Counted from the stretch's first letter, positions 23,901 through 38,900 are shown. The stretch is 64,000 nucleotides of DNA from Aldrovandia affinis (GCA_029706075.1 JAINUG010000087.1:3342929-3406928), one strand, 5' to 3'. The notes: generated by a model not told the origin, from the sequence alone. A program made the numbers and translations.

Positions 23901-26900
23901 AGGGTTTCACCAATTACTTGTGCTTTTACTTTGTTTTTCCGAAGAACACGGTCTCTGTGGAATTCTCACGCCCTCCTGAGAATGAACTCACAGGTCATTT
24001 CCAAATGTAAGGCCCTCGTGGTTCCAGTGGAATGACACATAATAAAGACATCAAATACAAGATTAGACGGGGTTAAAGATGGCCTTTATAATCCCTTGCC
24101 ACTGCGGTTAGGAATGAATTGTTAATCTAAAGAAAAGATTACTACAGGCGGATGAAACATAATGAACCATATAACCGTAAGAGGAATGTGTGTGTGTGTA
24201 TATATATATACATACACGCACACTATATAAGGACTGGGTTAAGCATTTACCGCTTGCCGAATGTTCTTGTTTGCTGAGTTGGACTAGATAAGATTACGGT
24301 TGTGTTTTTGTGCCAGTCAGTAAGTTTCCTTTGAAATTGGGTTTCCTTCGGATGAAAACGTTCAGCGTTTCGAATCAGCGACCTTCTGATTATCACGTCA
24401 CTGTCCGGAACCTTCTGCTGCGCATATCAGCAGGGGCAGTCCGAAAAAGAGCAAAACTCGACCTCGCGTACTGCTCTGCTAATCACCAGGCAGGGGAATC
24501 ACCACCAGGGTCACTCTTTCCCTTCCTCCTCCCCGCACCGCCAGCCATCAAGCCCGCAGCGCGTTCACCGTCCACTGAGCCCCGTCCGCTCGCGTTAATC
24601 GGCGGGAACGACGGGAGCCGTCCGCCCGTGAGCGTCTTTCAGCGGCGCCCGCGGTAACGCCACAGACCCCCTGAACCCCTCTCTACGGAGAAGCTGGAAA
24701 AGAGCCGATCTGTACGTCGCGAGAACCCCAGTGCCGGCCTGCCGGTCCAGAACCAGGGCGATTCCCCGGGCCTCGGGGCGGGGTTAATTAACAGGCAGCG
24801 GGCCTCCGCGGAGAGCGGGATCCCATGCCAAACTCCCTGCGGATCGGTGTCAATGGAAGAGGAGGAGCGTTGGCACGGCTGAGCCCCGCTCTGCTGCTAG
24901 AAGAGGAGGGGACAGAGGGAGCGGGAGAGCTGAGTGTGTGTCAGCTCAGTCTTATGGCTGAGGGTAAACTGTCAGGCGCTTTACATTTGACATTTTTACA
25001 TTTTTAGGCATTTAGCAGACACTCTTATCCGGAGCGACTTACAGTTTACGTTTCTTTACATGCAATCCGTTTATACAGCCGGATATGTTACTGAAGCAAT
25101 TCAGGTTGCAGTGCAAGGGTACTGTGAGATTGAGAGTGGACCGTGGGTCCACCCTGGAAGTTTCCGTGACTCAAAATGGACGAGCACCAGGCTTTGCAGT
25201 GAACAACCAAACCGTGTTCTCGATAATGATCATCTTTATCTAATATAGCACATTTCATGCAAAACATTCAAAACGCCTTCCGGGGGCACAATAAATAAAA
25301 TCTCAAATGGCATAAAAACCGTTACATAAGTGTACTTTTCAAAATGATGGACAAACTAGCAGAGTGGGCAGGTTTTTTTTGCATTAATGTGGCATGATAA
25401 ATGAATTCTAAATGAAGCTTTGAATTATGATACTTTAATGAAAATCGTGCAAATGCTTTCAGAGCTGCAGTGAAGAAAAAGTAATGATGAAACCCAAATA
25501 ACAAAAAGATTTTTTTAAAGGAACCGTTTCTAAAAATGGATTCATGCACATCAGGGTCCCGACCCATGGTGCCTCTGGTCACCAGACTCTCCGAGGTCCT
25601 AAATAAGATTGTGGAATCAACCTTTCCTATTTCTATTTATTTAATAAAAAGCATCCCTTGAACGCGCATTTGATACATGCTCCTGATGTATATGGTTCTT
25701 GTGTCCAACCAAACCCTGGATCAGAGAGCACTGCTCCTGCCCAGCTCTGCACAAAGGCTGGGACTCACAAGCAAGAAGAGGGGGGGTGGATCTATTTTAA
25801 GTGCAGGCTCTCCCCTGCCCCAAGGGGGGTCCATCCCAGGCCAGCATCCCTCCCCATCCACCGGTCCCCAACAGGAAGGAAGTCCTCGACCTCTCGCTCC
25901 GGTTTCCCGCTATTCAACCCCCCTCGGACACAGGAACCACCACCAGCGCTCGGAAATGCCAAATCCAGACCCTGTGACGGGACAGATATTTTTGGGAGGA
26001 AGGTTATTGTTGTGGGCCGGAGGGGTGGGGGTCGCGTGGGTATGGAGGTGGCACGATCCGTTTGTGGACATTTCCTTTAGCGCAAAACAAACACTGCAGT
26101 TGGCAAACGATGGAAGCATTTGTTTCAGAAACGGGGGCGGTCCATGCTAAAAATGTATATAATATAATAGTAATATATGCCATTTAACAGACGTTTTTAT
26201 CCAAAGCGACTTACAGTAAGTAGTGAATGCATACATTTTTCAGTATATGTGGTCCTAGTGGGAATTGAACCCACAACCTAAACGTTGCCAACGCTGTGCT
26301 CTACCAACTGAGCCACAGAGAACCACAACATCATAATGTAAAAATGACTGGTTTTGAGCATAAAAGATGGTCCAAATGTAATGATGTTCATATCAACAGT
26401 TGCTCCAATTGGCAAGGGTTCTACTTCTCATACCTTGACATGTGCTGCATGTTTTTTTTTCAGTCCTGTCCTCATTAGATGTTAACAGACACTGTAGAGA
26501 TGGCCTACTTTTCAAACCGGCAAGTTTCGGAAAAGAGAGCGTGTTTTCTCTTTATTATATTTGCGAAAGGCGACTGGTGTTTATTAAAGTGATAAAATCG
26601 TATTTCATGGCCCGAGTAGTAAACTGAACAGTCACCGTGTCCTGTTGGCTATTATTCTGTCAGTGTGTATTGACAAGTGTTGCTGGCCAATGCGTTTGTG
26701 CCTGCTGCCCAGACCTGGCTTGGCGGAGAGGTATAGGCGTTCAATTGAATGATAAATTAAAATGTCTAATCATTCATCCGTGCTTGGTTTGCTTAACATT
26801 CATTGCTGCTCGGCAGACCGGCGTGCGGTTTCTCACATAGGCATTGATGTGACAGCCAAGCTGTATATTTTATGATTTGTAAATGTTCTTACTGCGTCCC

Positions 26901-29900
26901 CCGTCTCTCAATGTTTAATGTCAGTTGACCAAAGAATTCCGTTTAAATTATTCAATGAGTCAAGAGTCCCATGTTTCCAAGAAGCGGAGCGGAGCGCAGC
27001 GCGATGTGAGGGTTGAGCCACAGCGGGTGTGGGCAGAGGAATGTCTGAGCCCTTTTCACTGGAACACAGTCGGGGCCCTGCAGGAAGGGACAGGGGCTCT
27101 GGGTGGCAGGAAGCTCACGGCCTCGCGCGCGCGTACAGCGAGCGGCTGAGCCTCCCGCGCTGCTCTGCTCTGCTCTGCCCTGCTGATCCGTGCTGTGAGA
27201 CTGGACTTAATCTTTTCCCTGTGCAAGCATGTGACCCCCATCTGAGAGGCCAACACACAAGACCCCCCCCCCACACACACACACACACACACACACACAG
27301 GCGCATGTACCTGCCTGTGCTCTCTCACACACACACACATTCAAGTGCACCCATATACAAACGTGCACACACACACACACACATTCAAGTGCACCCATAT
27401 ACAAACGTGCACACACACACACACACACACTCCCATTCAAATGCACACACACACACACACATTCCCATTCAAATGCACACACACACACATTCAAAGGCAC
27501 ACATATATAAACACACACACATTTAGAGGTCAGGTTAGCTTCTGTTCACTTAGATATTCATTGTAAAAGGCATTTTTACCAGGCCCACATTTTTGCACCC
27601 CACTGTACATAAATACACACATGGACATACAAATGTGCACACATACAAAAATGTATTTATGCACACACACATACATGTATACGTACACATGTATGTGTGA
27701 TATGTACGTTTATAGTATGGCAGACGTTTGCGTTGAGCAGTGGTGGGTTTGCCTCCCTCGTGGAACAGCACTAAAACAATGTGCTTCCTGCTGATTGCCC
27801 AGCTGTTTTCTGTGCTCCCTGGGCCTGTCGTTACTTCTGAAGTTTCCTGGAACCATTTGACGCTTATTACAGCATGTAACCTTGAGATAGTTTTGGACTT
27901 GTTTAACCAACCCTTTTCTACACTGTGCTTTCTGTTGTCCAACCAGGCACTCTCCCTCATTTTACATTTACATTTGAGGCATTTAGCAGACGCTCTTATC
28001 CAGAACGACTTACACAGTTTACATTTCTTTACGTACAATCCATTTATACAGCTGGATATTTTACTGAAGCATTTCAGGTGAAGTGCCTTGCTCAAGGGTA
28101 CAACAGCAGTGCCCCACCTGGGAATTGAACCTCTGAGTTACAAGCCCAGCTCCCTAACCATTACACTACACTGCCAGCCATGCCCTTGTTTCCATTCGGT
28201 TTCTGTAAAGAACTCCAGGCGCTCTTTAAAACAGAAACTTTAGTGCTGAACCAGCCACCATGAGGTGTAGAGAGACATGCTCATTGCTCATGCTCATCAT
28301 TGGGAACACTTTTTGGGAGGGCTGAACAGCATTGAGGTCATTGAAAGTTGGTGTTTAAGACCAATGTATTATATTATTGTTACTATTCATAATAATATTG
28401 TTAATACATCTTGCACATCTTGTAAGTTGCTGCACATCTTACAAGTCACTCTGGATAAGAGCGTCTGCTAAATGCCAAGAATGTAAATGTAAATGTGAAT
28501 ATTATTATGATGATTATTATGATAATAACCATTATGATTATTATTACGATGATTGTTGTTGTTATCATTACTGACCAACATCAGAGTGAATTATTATTGA
28601 CTACCTCCCAGGCTCATCAGGGCTCAGTGGAACGTGTCTCCCAAACCATCGGTTGCGTGCAGTTGTCAGATTGTACATCCTCACCAGAATCATAAAGGTC
28701 AAGCATTTTCTGGGGTTGGTCTCATGGGTTTGGCTGTGAGGATACGGATTTCACTCTGAGCGACCGATTAGAAATCTCCTGGCGTGTATCAACGTAGGGG
28801 GCCGTGTAGGGCAAAATCTTTTCTTTTGGGGGTGGGGACATGGAATGCTTGTAAAGACCCAGCTGTAGGCCTTGGTGAGATTTGCGATTGAGCTGCGATG
28901 GCGCTCCTGGACGTTATTTGGTGAAACCCACGGGCCGCCTTATCCTCGGCTTTCTAACCTCCTCTGTGCTTTCTCCCTCCTCCCTCCGCCATCAAATGCC
29001 TCCCCTGTGCTCGGCGTTGGTTTTCCCAGCATCCCGTCCGCTTCTGCAGCCAAGAACGAGAGGTCCAAAGGGCGAATTTCTCAGCCTCCTCTCGGCGCTC
29101 AGCATGAGGAGCCTCTGCTCTTCAGCCTAATTTGGTATGGGCCCGTCCGCAACAACCGAAGCGTGCCTCAAACGCCAGAGGTCACGTTTTTTTTTCATGC
29201 ATAATTCACGCATACAGCAAGTCTCGATTGATATATAATCATGATAGAGGTGGCTTGCTATTCTCGGTCTCTCTCTCTCTCTTTGATACACACACTCATG
29301 TTGGCTGTGAGTGCACTCTGTAGGAGGGATGTGAGAAGTGCCTTATTGTCAGTGGCTGAGAGTGTGTGTGTGCGTTAGCATGATGTCCTGACTGCTGTGT
29401 CCTGGCAGTACAAGGTGTGTGTGTGTGTTGGCATCGTGTCCTGACAGTATGTGTGTTTGTGTGCGTGTGTGTGTGTGTGTCGCCCTCCGCTCTGTGAGCC
29501 GCCCTTCGCTCTGCGAGTCGCCCTCCGTTGCAGCACGCATGTCCATGCTGCTAAGGGCAGGGAGCTGGATGTCTCTTGACCAGCAGTGCTGGGAGGGGGA
29601 GGGGTGGAAAGTGCTGTACGCTAAACGCGTACCATTCTGGTGCCAGGCGTCACGTGCGTAGAATAAACTCAGAGATGCGTTGTGTTCTTGGCTGTGGTTT
29701 GCATTGAACTCCCTTTGGCTCTGGATTTGAGGGCTGTCACTAACCAACCTCCCCCCTCAGGTCCCGGTGGCCCATTGCTTCGGCCCAGCCGGACACAAGA
29801 AGAGGTTCTGCTGCGTGTGTCGCAAGCACCTGGAGGGAAGCCCTGCCCTGCGCTGCGAAGGTGAGGTCCTTTCACTTCCGACCGGCCCCTCCCACTCTCG

Positions 29901-32900
29901 CCCCAACACCCACACAACCACTGCACTCACTGACCCACCCCCACCTCCCCCCGAGCCCTCTGATGCTCTGATCACTCGCACATCATAGCAGCCTCTTTGA
30001 TGGGGCGGGGGGGAAGAGATGTGGTTGCCACGGCAACGGAAGATGGCCATTTCAAGGGGCTGAGATCTCAGGGTGGTGCAGCGAACCAGCAGCCATGCAG
30101 TACGCAGGAGCTGAGACTAAAGGCTTTGTGACCATATATTTGTATGCTTGTTTAAGCGTAGCGATTAGTATCTGGCATTTTTTGATTCAAACGCACCAGA
30201 CATTTTACATTACATTTTACATTTGAGGCATTTAGCAGACGCTCTTATCCAGAGCGACTTACACAGTTTACATTTCTTCACATACAATCCATTTATACAG
30301 CTGGATATTTTACTAAAGCAATTCAGGTTAAGTACCTTGCTCAAGGGTACAACAGCAGTGCCCCCACCTGGGAATCGAACCTGCAACCTCTGAGTTACAA
30401 GCCCAGCTCCCTAACCATTACACTACACTGCCAGCCACAGACAGAGCAACTGGCTCAAAGTGCTCCAGTGTCTTTAATAAATTGCCTGTGGAATTATTTG
30501 CATGGCTTGCTAGAGGCACACCCTGAATAGGCCACCCCCAGGCATCATTTTGTTGCTGCTTTAAGTTAGTTAAGTTAGTCAGTTCCGATGGACCAAGGCC
30601 CCTGTTCCGGATTCAATGCGAAATTGGAACAAAACGTGTTGAAATGCTGAAGCCCCACCTCCATCACTTGGAATGGAGACCGTTTGGCCCTGCAGCCACA
30701 GGTGGTGGGCTGTTCTTTGTAGCCGTGAACAGCAGTCGTGAGCAGAGTAATATGGCTTCAAGTCCCAGGAGAGACCTATGAGATTTATATTTACATTTAT
30801 AAGCACTTTAGGTGTCTTGTAAACTTGTTACAGGCGGTAGCCTTCATTTTTACTGGCCAGCCCAGTAAAATAGCATCCCGGTGGTGTAATGCGGTGTGTG
30901 TGTGTGTTTCAGTGTGCGAGCTGCACGTCCACGCCGACTGCGCCCCCTTCAGCTGCAGTGACTGCCGACTGTGCCACCAGGACGGTAGCCAGGACCATGT
31001 GAGTGGAACTACCCCGCCCACCTACAAACTGTGCTTTGTTACCATGCCCAACACCCCCCCAGTCCAAATAGTGTAGGCATTTATAGGCATTGTTCATGGA
31101 GAAGGGGGGTGGGGTCAGGAATGAGAGAATGTTCCCTTCACTTTTTTGTATGCAGCACCTCCCCCTCTCACAAAGTAACAGTGCCTCCCCAGCCTTTGAA
31201 AATCATACTTCCAACGTTGCCAGCGTTACTGTCTCCTGTCTCACAACAGTCCACCTGTGCTGCACGGCTGGGACGCAGCCCTCACTTCCCCAGTTTGCTC
31301 AGTTTTGTTTCCGTCTGATGGCAACATTGTCGCTCCGGTTGTCGCAGAAGTGCGTATAGTCCAATTGGCATCACAAATGCATGCTTTTACCTTCCCGCGA
31401 TTGAATGCACCTAATGCACCCTGCCGCCCCCTAGTGTCTGTTTTAAAGCTTTACGCGTTGCACCGTGATGAGTGTTTGCAGCAGGGCATGATGTGGACAT
31501 TCTACTCGATAATCTCCACTGTGCACGCGTGTGTGTGCACCATTTTGTGCAGCGTAATTGTATATGGCGTACAAAAGTAAATTTGTTGTAGATCAATATT
31601 TGGCTTTGTGCCCAAAGTGGTACAATTTGAGAAGTTTTCTAATAATTCTAGGATAATTGTTAAGTGCGCTGTGTGTTCACCAAAACAATGACTCTTGCTT
31701 ATATGTTAGCACTGATGTTCAGCTCGATGCTCGATCACTCTGTTGATGGCTGCAGATGTTCTTGGCGCCCCTGTGATACGCTTTCAATGTCATTTTCCAT
31801 GATGGCCTTGTAAGTCACTCTAGAAAATAATGTCTGCCAATTAATACATTTATCATTATTATTATTATTAAAAATAATAATAATAATAATAAAGGTGATC
31901 TGTGATATTGTTTTCTCAGGACATGTACCACCACCACTGGCGGGAGGGGAACATATCATCGGGGGCACGCTGTGAGGTGTGCAGGCGCACCTGTGGATCT
32001 TCGGAGGTCCTGGCCGGGATGAGGTGCGAGTGGTGCGGCATCACGGTACGCAGCCAGGGGGCGCTGGGGAACTGGCCATCAATGGGGAGGGGGAAAGGGT
32101 GCCTGGGCCAGTGTGCATCTCCCACTGATCTTAGGTGCGCCTGCTTGTTGCAGATAAAGCATCTTGTTAGAGCCCCATTTCCCTCTTCAACTCGGAGTAC
32201 AAAAGGCTACCTTTTCTTAACAAGTGATCCATTTGGGGCGAGGTTAATGCCAAATTAGTTACACCTGCTGCTGCAGTGATTTAGCTCTGTGTGGTTTGTG
32301 CGTCACAATCGTGTCAAGACATTTCATCCTATCTGTCCCAAGAGGAGGCCAGACCTAAGAATGCACAAGGCACGCCATTTCCCCCTCATATTGACCAGAC
32401 TGGTCAAAGCTGTCATTGTTTAAATCAGACTGCCTGTGTTACATCTGCTCATGAAATGAGCAGTATGAAGTGGGTGATACACTTTGATATTATTTTTATC
32501 TGTCAGTTTCAGTAGGCCAGGTTTTTTTATAACACCAGTATCCACAGTGGTATTTGTTATGTGGAAAATGGTGTGATGTCGTGGTTAGGGCTTTTTAGCC
32601 ACACAGGTCTGTTTACAGTAGAGGGCCCCTAGCCACACAGGTCTGTTTACAGTAGGGGGCCCTGACCACACACAGGTCTGTTTACAGTAGGGGGCCCTGA
32701 CCACACACAGGTCTGTTTACAGTAGGGGGCCCTGACCACACACAGGTCTGTTTACAGTAGGGGGCCCTGACCAGGTCTGTTTACACCCTGGTCACACAGG
32801 TCTGTTTACAGTAGGGGCCCCTGACCACACACCCCTAGGTCTGTTTACAGTAGGGGGCCCTGACCACTGTTTACACACAGGTCTGTTTACAGTAGGGGCC

Positions 32901-35900
32901 CCTGCCACCAGGTCTGTTTACCCCTACCACACAGGTCTGTTTACAGTAGGGGGCCCTGACCACACACAGGTCTGTTTACAGTAGAGGGCTGGTCACACAG
33001 GTCTGTTTACCACACAGGTCTGTTTACAGTAGGGGGCCCCTAGCCACACAGGTCTGTTTACAGTAGGGGGCCCTAGCCACACAGGTCTGTTTACAGTAGG
33101 GGGGCCCTGACCACACACAGGTCTGTTTACAGTAGGGGGCCCTGGCCACACAGGTCTGTTTACAGAACGGGGCCCCTGGTCACACAGGTCTCTGCTTACA
33201 GTAGGGGGCCCTGGCCACACAGGTCTGTTTACAGTCGTCCTCTAGGTCTGCGTTTACAGTGTGTATTTATTGTAGTATTTCCCACTTCCCCCATTTTGTG
33301 GTATTTGTAAGGCACTACTTCCCATTCTTGGGGCGTTATGTGGTAGACGACGCACAAGGAAATAGCAGACAGGGTGTGAGTTTGCCTGCAGGCGTGTTAT
33401 CGCTCCCCCTGCCCTGCGCTGACCGGGTCCTCACCCAAAATAAGGGCCGTGGAGAAAGAGTCCTCTAGCTGTGCCCTGAGGGGGCCTCCATGCACCAGAC
33501 TGTATTTGCGTGACCTAACTTGGCATTTACGCTGCCGTGTGTGTTCACTTGCAGGCACACGCCTCCTGCTTCGTGATCGTGCCCCCGGAGTGTGGCCTGG
33601 GTCGCCTGAGCAACATGGTCCTAGCCCCCGGCTGCGTGCGCGTCTGCTCCCGCAACTTCAGCAAACTGCACTGCTTCCGCATCTCCGAGAGCTCCCAGAG
33701 CGAGCTGGGTAATCCCAGACAGCCTTCCCCCTGGCTCGGCCTCCCGAGCACTATTCGATTGGGATTATTGACCAAAGAGACGAGGAGTTCAGAGTCCAGA
33801 CCCGCAGTGATTTTACACAGGATTCATGTTTTATCTCACTGCTCAGGTTTAACCAGTGTACAAAATTGGAGCGTGAGGGCCTCTGATAGCGTAGTGGTCT
33901 AACGCACCCGTATTGGCCGGTCCTTTTACAAGTGTGAGCTGCCTATCACGGTCGCGGTTAGAAACCCGACTGTTCCAGACAGGCCCTGGTGGCGGCGTTT
34001 GGCTGTCCGCCCCAGGGGGAGGGTTTGCCGGTACGAGTTCGCCGAGAAGCGCGTAAGGGTGACTCCAGAACATGGGTGGGCAAATTCCGTCTCGAAGGAA
34101 ACGGAGTTCGTTGCCCTCTGAGAATTAGCTTGCCTCATAGAGACGAGCGGGGAATTTGTGTGGGGAGGGCAAATCGAAATAAATAGAGGGTATAATTGGC
34201 CACTAAATTGGGATGTAACAATGGCAAAATTCAATAGAGACACTGAATGCTCTTTGTTCCTGTAAATCAGCTGAATCAGTGAATTTGAGCTCTTTAACTG
34301 GAACACTTGCAAACATTTAGTTACATGTTAGTGTTTTTATCTAATATATTTGATCTGAGTTGTGCCTGTTGCATGTTTGTACCTATTGTGTTAAATGGGA
34401 AAAGTTATTTTCATTCGTTTGGCTTTACTAGATTGATTGATTAATGTTTGATACACCCAGCACACTTAGTTTCCCCCAGCCTTTCTTATGTGCCGTTTCA
34501 GAATGGTGCATCGTGGAGTAGAGGCACCTTTTATTGACTCCAGATGAGAGCAGTCAACTTAGTGTCCATTCTCTTGTGCCCAATCACAAGCCCAGCTCCT
34601 GTAGAAATGGAAAGTGTGATGACATCATTTGTTCCGTGTGATTTCCTATTGGTCAGAGAATACCTCATCGTTTTAATGCATGCCCCATTTCTCTGTCCAG
34701 ATGACTCAGACGACGTTGACACCCTGAATCCAGTGGCTTCGTCATCGCCAGACTCGGGTAGGGAGGACGACCACAATTGCCATCTTCCTACACCATCCTT
34801 TCATCCCTCCCCTCTAATGGCCAGTCTCAGTTTTTGAAACCGTTAAAATTGCACACGCATATAATGCATGTAATGCTAATGCTGCTCTGTCAGTCAGGGT
34901 GTTCAAGTAGCCATGGTACAGAAGTGAAGACCGCTTGAGGGGTTCAGACGCTTGTGTGTTATCGTATTGGCACAAACCCTAATCTCTGTTCTACTCGGTT
35001 GTTCCGCAGGCAAACAGACCCTCAAGGTGTTTGACGGAGACGATGCGGTCAAGCGCAACCAGTTCCGCCTCGTTTCCATCCCCCGCATTACCAAGAATGA
35101 GGAAGTGGTGGTGAGAGTCCCCTCCCTTTTCCCCTCAATGAATTGCAGAGTGACGCTGGAATCTCTTTAAGAATACGGAAGAATGCATTGCATACATTTT
35201 TTAAATTTTTTAAAACATTTTTGGCATTTAGCACTTTAATGAGTTTTTGTGAGGCAGGTGAAATGAGTCGAGCAGGATTGCTGGGAATGTTACATTTCTA
35301 TCTGTGTGTGTGTGTATCTTGTGTGTGCGCATGTCTGCTACTGTGTTTTGTATGTACACGTGTGCACGTGTCTGTGCGTGTGCGGGCGTGTGTCCATGTA
35401 CGCATGTTTGTGACTGCGTGTCTATGATTGTGTGTCTGTGTGTCTGTGTGTCTGTCCCCCCACAGGAGGCTGCACTGCGGGCTTTCTACATCCCAGACGA
35501 GCCCCAGGACTATGAGCTCCAGGTGTACGGCCAGCAGGCCCTGCTTTGTGATGACATCATCAACCGCAACGGCGCCCCTGACAACAAGTCAGTGTTCAGG
35601 GAAAGCGCTCCTGAAGCCTGGATCCTGAGAGCCAAGCCCAGGGACACAGAGGTGCTCAAGATCTACCCGGGCTGGCTCAAGTGAGTACGACCAGTGGGGG
35701 AGTCTCTGAGTAAACAAGACACGTGCCCTCTCCCGGTCCTTGGTTTTCTAATGGAACGACCCAAACGTATTCTTTTCCTGTTAAGAATTGCGTAGGGACC
35801 CAAACCAATTGCAAACCACCATTAACCGAGGTCCTGAAAAGAGAGCTTTTTTCACCCCATTTGAAAGGCCATACCCAACAGTCCGTTTCTGAAAATACAT

Positions 35901-38900
35901 TAAATCCAGGGATTATTTGGTTTGACCTTCATTCAAGGTCAGCCATTGATATTTAACCCAAGCCTTTCTTTTCTTTTTTTTAATAAAAAAAATAATATTT
36001 TCTCAGTTTTTCTCCCAATTTGGTGGCAGATTATACCCTTGTACATGTCTGTCTATATAAATATAGTTTTCCACTGCAACTCTGGGACGAGTAGTGACGA
36101 AGGCGAACTGAACCGCCTCCTCTGAAACGGAGCCCCCCTCCCAAGCTGTCGACTGTTAATCTGACACTTGAGTCACTTGCATGGGACAAGCTCTCGCCTG
36201 CCTCCCTCCCCCTTCCCCCTGGGGGCAGACAGCCATTCACCGTCCCCGAATGGGACTCCCGGCCAAAGCTGATTTGGACAGTGCAGGTTCAAACCCAGGC
36301 TGCAGTGGAAAACCTGCACAGAACAACTGCTTTACCGGTTGCGGCACACCAAAAAAAGGGGAAAAAGAAAAAGCGCCAGTACATACGTCAAATTCAAGAC
36401 ATTTGAGTAAAATAAACGGGAAAAAAAGAAGTAAAAGTAGGAATAACGGGATCCTAAAAAGTGCCCTGTAATGGTTATGCTTTATGTCCTTGAAATCCCT
36501 GTAAATGGTCACGTCTGACCGATGATATGGGTACAGCAGGGAGGAGTCAGTGTGATGTGGTGGCCAGGGTGCTGCCTTTGCAGCTTTGATGAAGGTACTT
36601 CACCAGAACTGCTTCAGGGAAAATATCCAGCTGAGTAAATACATGCCATGAAAGATATCAGGTGTGAACGCCCTGTGCACCAAGCCAATGAAGCATGCGC
36701 AGTCTAAAAGCACATGTCAGGTAAATAGAATTGATGCAATGGCATCTCTGGCTTTAGTTTGACTGGTTAAAGTGGCCCTGCTTGTGCATGCTTGCGCACC
36801 AGACACTTTTAACACATGCCTGTCCCGACTGACGTTGCGATTGCTGTTGCGCGGACTGTCTCCATGGAGACGTAAATACGCCGCACAGACGTGCCAGCCA
36901 CGTTTCACCCTGGATGCCGTTGCCAAGGCAGTGCCCAGGACGGCACATCAAAGCGGAAAGCGCAGCGTTGGATGTATTTGCTCAGCGCTCCCGGTTCTGG
37001 AAAAATCCTTGGAACAAAATGTTTGACGAGCGTTTCCTGTTGCGTAAGAATGGCGTGTCGCCTCTGACGTGATCGGACATGTCCAGTCAGAAAGTCGTCA
37101 TTTCTGCCAGGCGAATGTCTGGGGCGTCTTCGTTAACCCTCCGCAGCGTCTTAATGCATCTGTGCTCAAGTTTCCATTGAGCTGGAACCGGCGACGCCTT
37201 GCGTTGTTAGTATTTGTTTAAAAATAATTAGCTTTTTGTAAAATGTCTGGTGTTTGATCAGATAGTAGAAATAGTGCTTTAGTGCTTAATTGGGAAGAGA
37301 AGTTGTGTATGGGCGAGTAAGGGTTAAGGGTTAAGTCACCACATTTGTCACGCCTACTTGACTGCTGTAGGCTTTCTTGTTATTTAAATAATGGATTTGT
37401 CTTCTAAAATGGCTACGGCATCATGTTTGTGACTGCATGAAATCAACATGCTTTTAGGATATTATTAGTTTTCAGAAAAGGCAACTTGGCACAACACTAG
37501 TGTGAGTTTGTTTAGAAATAGAAAAGATTCAAATCGCTTTCTCCAGATCCTCAGGTCTTTGGCATGTCCCGTTGGTATAACCGTGATGCAAGGCCCTTCC
37601 ACACAAGCTGATGCCTTTGGCTCAGCGCTCCATCTAAAGTGCCTTGGATTCTGGAACTTTCCATCCTCTCAAATGGAATGAAATCAAAAGCAATTATTAC
37701 CTTTTATTTTCCTAGGGGGTAATGTTTAAATGATGTCAGGGCTGGTCTTCATTAAATTCAGAATGGTTGGAACATCGGCACGGTTACTCACACGGGCACG
37801 TTGGCCACGTTTTCTAGGTGTCGTGTCTCTCTGACTTTGCACACTGCATCGCTTATCAGCTCATCTGTTCATTTAGAATAATTTAGCGACTGCACTGTCC
37901 TTTTAATGCTCGTGGTGTGCCATGTTCAACATTTACGCTTTCCACAAGGGAAATGGTCCTGGGAGGTTTGACCATTTCCTGGAAAAGAACACGTGGAGAA
38001 ATTAGGTCACATTTGTGCGTGGAAACCATGTTATTTGATTATCCCACCTCTGCTGGTGCCTGGCAGCCCAAATCGCATTACCAACTGCACCAACTGTACG
38101 TTTGTGCTGTTTAGCCGAAGGCTTTCATCTGTGCCGGCTAGCAGGGGTGTGGGATACGATATGCAGACATCTCCTCTGTGTACGACGCTACGCAGCAAAG
38201 AGAGCGCTTCCTCGGGTGCCAGGCTCCGGTCCGTTTCAAAGGGTTCCACAAGAAGGCGGAGCCGCCCCGTGCGACTCCTTAGCCACAGTCGGAACAAACC
38301 CGATCCTTTTAACAAGCCCCTTCCTTTCCATTGCATCAAACAAACGCACGCACAGCCACAAATTGCTTACACAAAGGACCTTGTAGCAGGTGACAGATTG
38401 ATATTGGTTTCCACTGAATGGCTCAATTGGGCCTACTTAATGGAGTGCAGGCAGGAAGAAACCATGTTACTGTAAGACATCTCCATATCTTCATGAGATA
38501 CAGAAGAAGGTGCAAGTATGGAAGTCAGAATTGTGGCAACAGTCAACCATTCCGGAATAGGTTTTGGTTGAGGCTTTCCTGTTTGTAGTGACTGGTGGTG
38601 TGTGACCATCGAGAGCTGGAGGATGACGTGCCCCCACGCCTTTGTCTGACTCTGTACATTGTAAGCCGGTTTGAGGACATGAACAGGGTTCATTGTTGAA
38701 TGTTAAACCCTATCGTAGTGCCTCTCGTTTTTTAAGCCATGTCATGTCGTCATGCCACTGCAGAATGATTTCCTCACACGGTTCTCTCCACTGTGTCTCT
38801 TTTTGTCCTGAATTGTCCTGAGTGAATGGTTCCTGTCTTGTGTTTGTCAACAGAGTGGGCGTGGCCTATATCTCCATCTCTGTGTCCAGGAGCAGCACTG

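Larger units (their letters stand above)
19534..29760 (+). other. dgkq intron 2 (10.2 kb)
   Basis: No exon recognised. Contains a GAGT microsatellite (22107-22152), two CpG-rich blocks (23370-23860 and 24510-24830), a TG/TA microsatellite (24189-24228), SINE copies (24981, 26175, 27959), a SINE tail (28437), CA-rich tandem repeats (27264-27521), an ATT-rich stretch (28499-28570) and GT-rich tracts (29360-29480). Confidence 0.75.

Noticed and set aside
23368..23913. 181-codon open frame on the minus strand (and several on the plus strand) in dgkq intron 2
   Set aside because: Open frames arise from the CpG-rich, stop-poor composition. Composition is Arg/Ala/Ser-rich with no recognisable domain, and overlapping frames are open on both strands.
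26238..26326. Possible tRNA gene on the minus strand
   Set aside because: Box A/B-like sequence is followed by the SINE body and L2-like tail shared with 61197-61322. There is no complete acceptor stem, so it is a SINE head.
32993..33220. 75-codon open frame on the minus strand with a repeated [15 protein letters not shown] peptide
   Set aside because: Translation of the intron 5 minisatellite; no start context or conservation.
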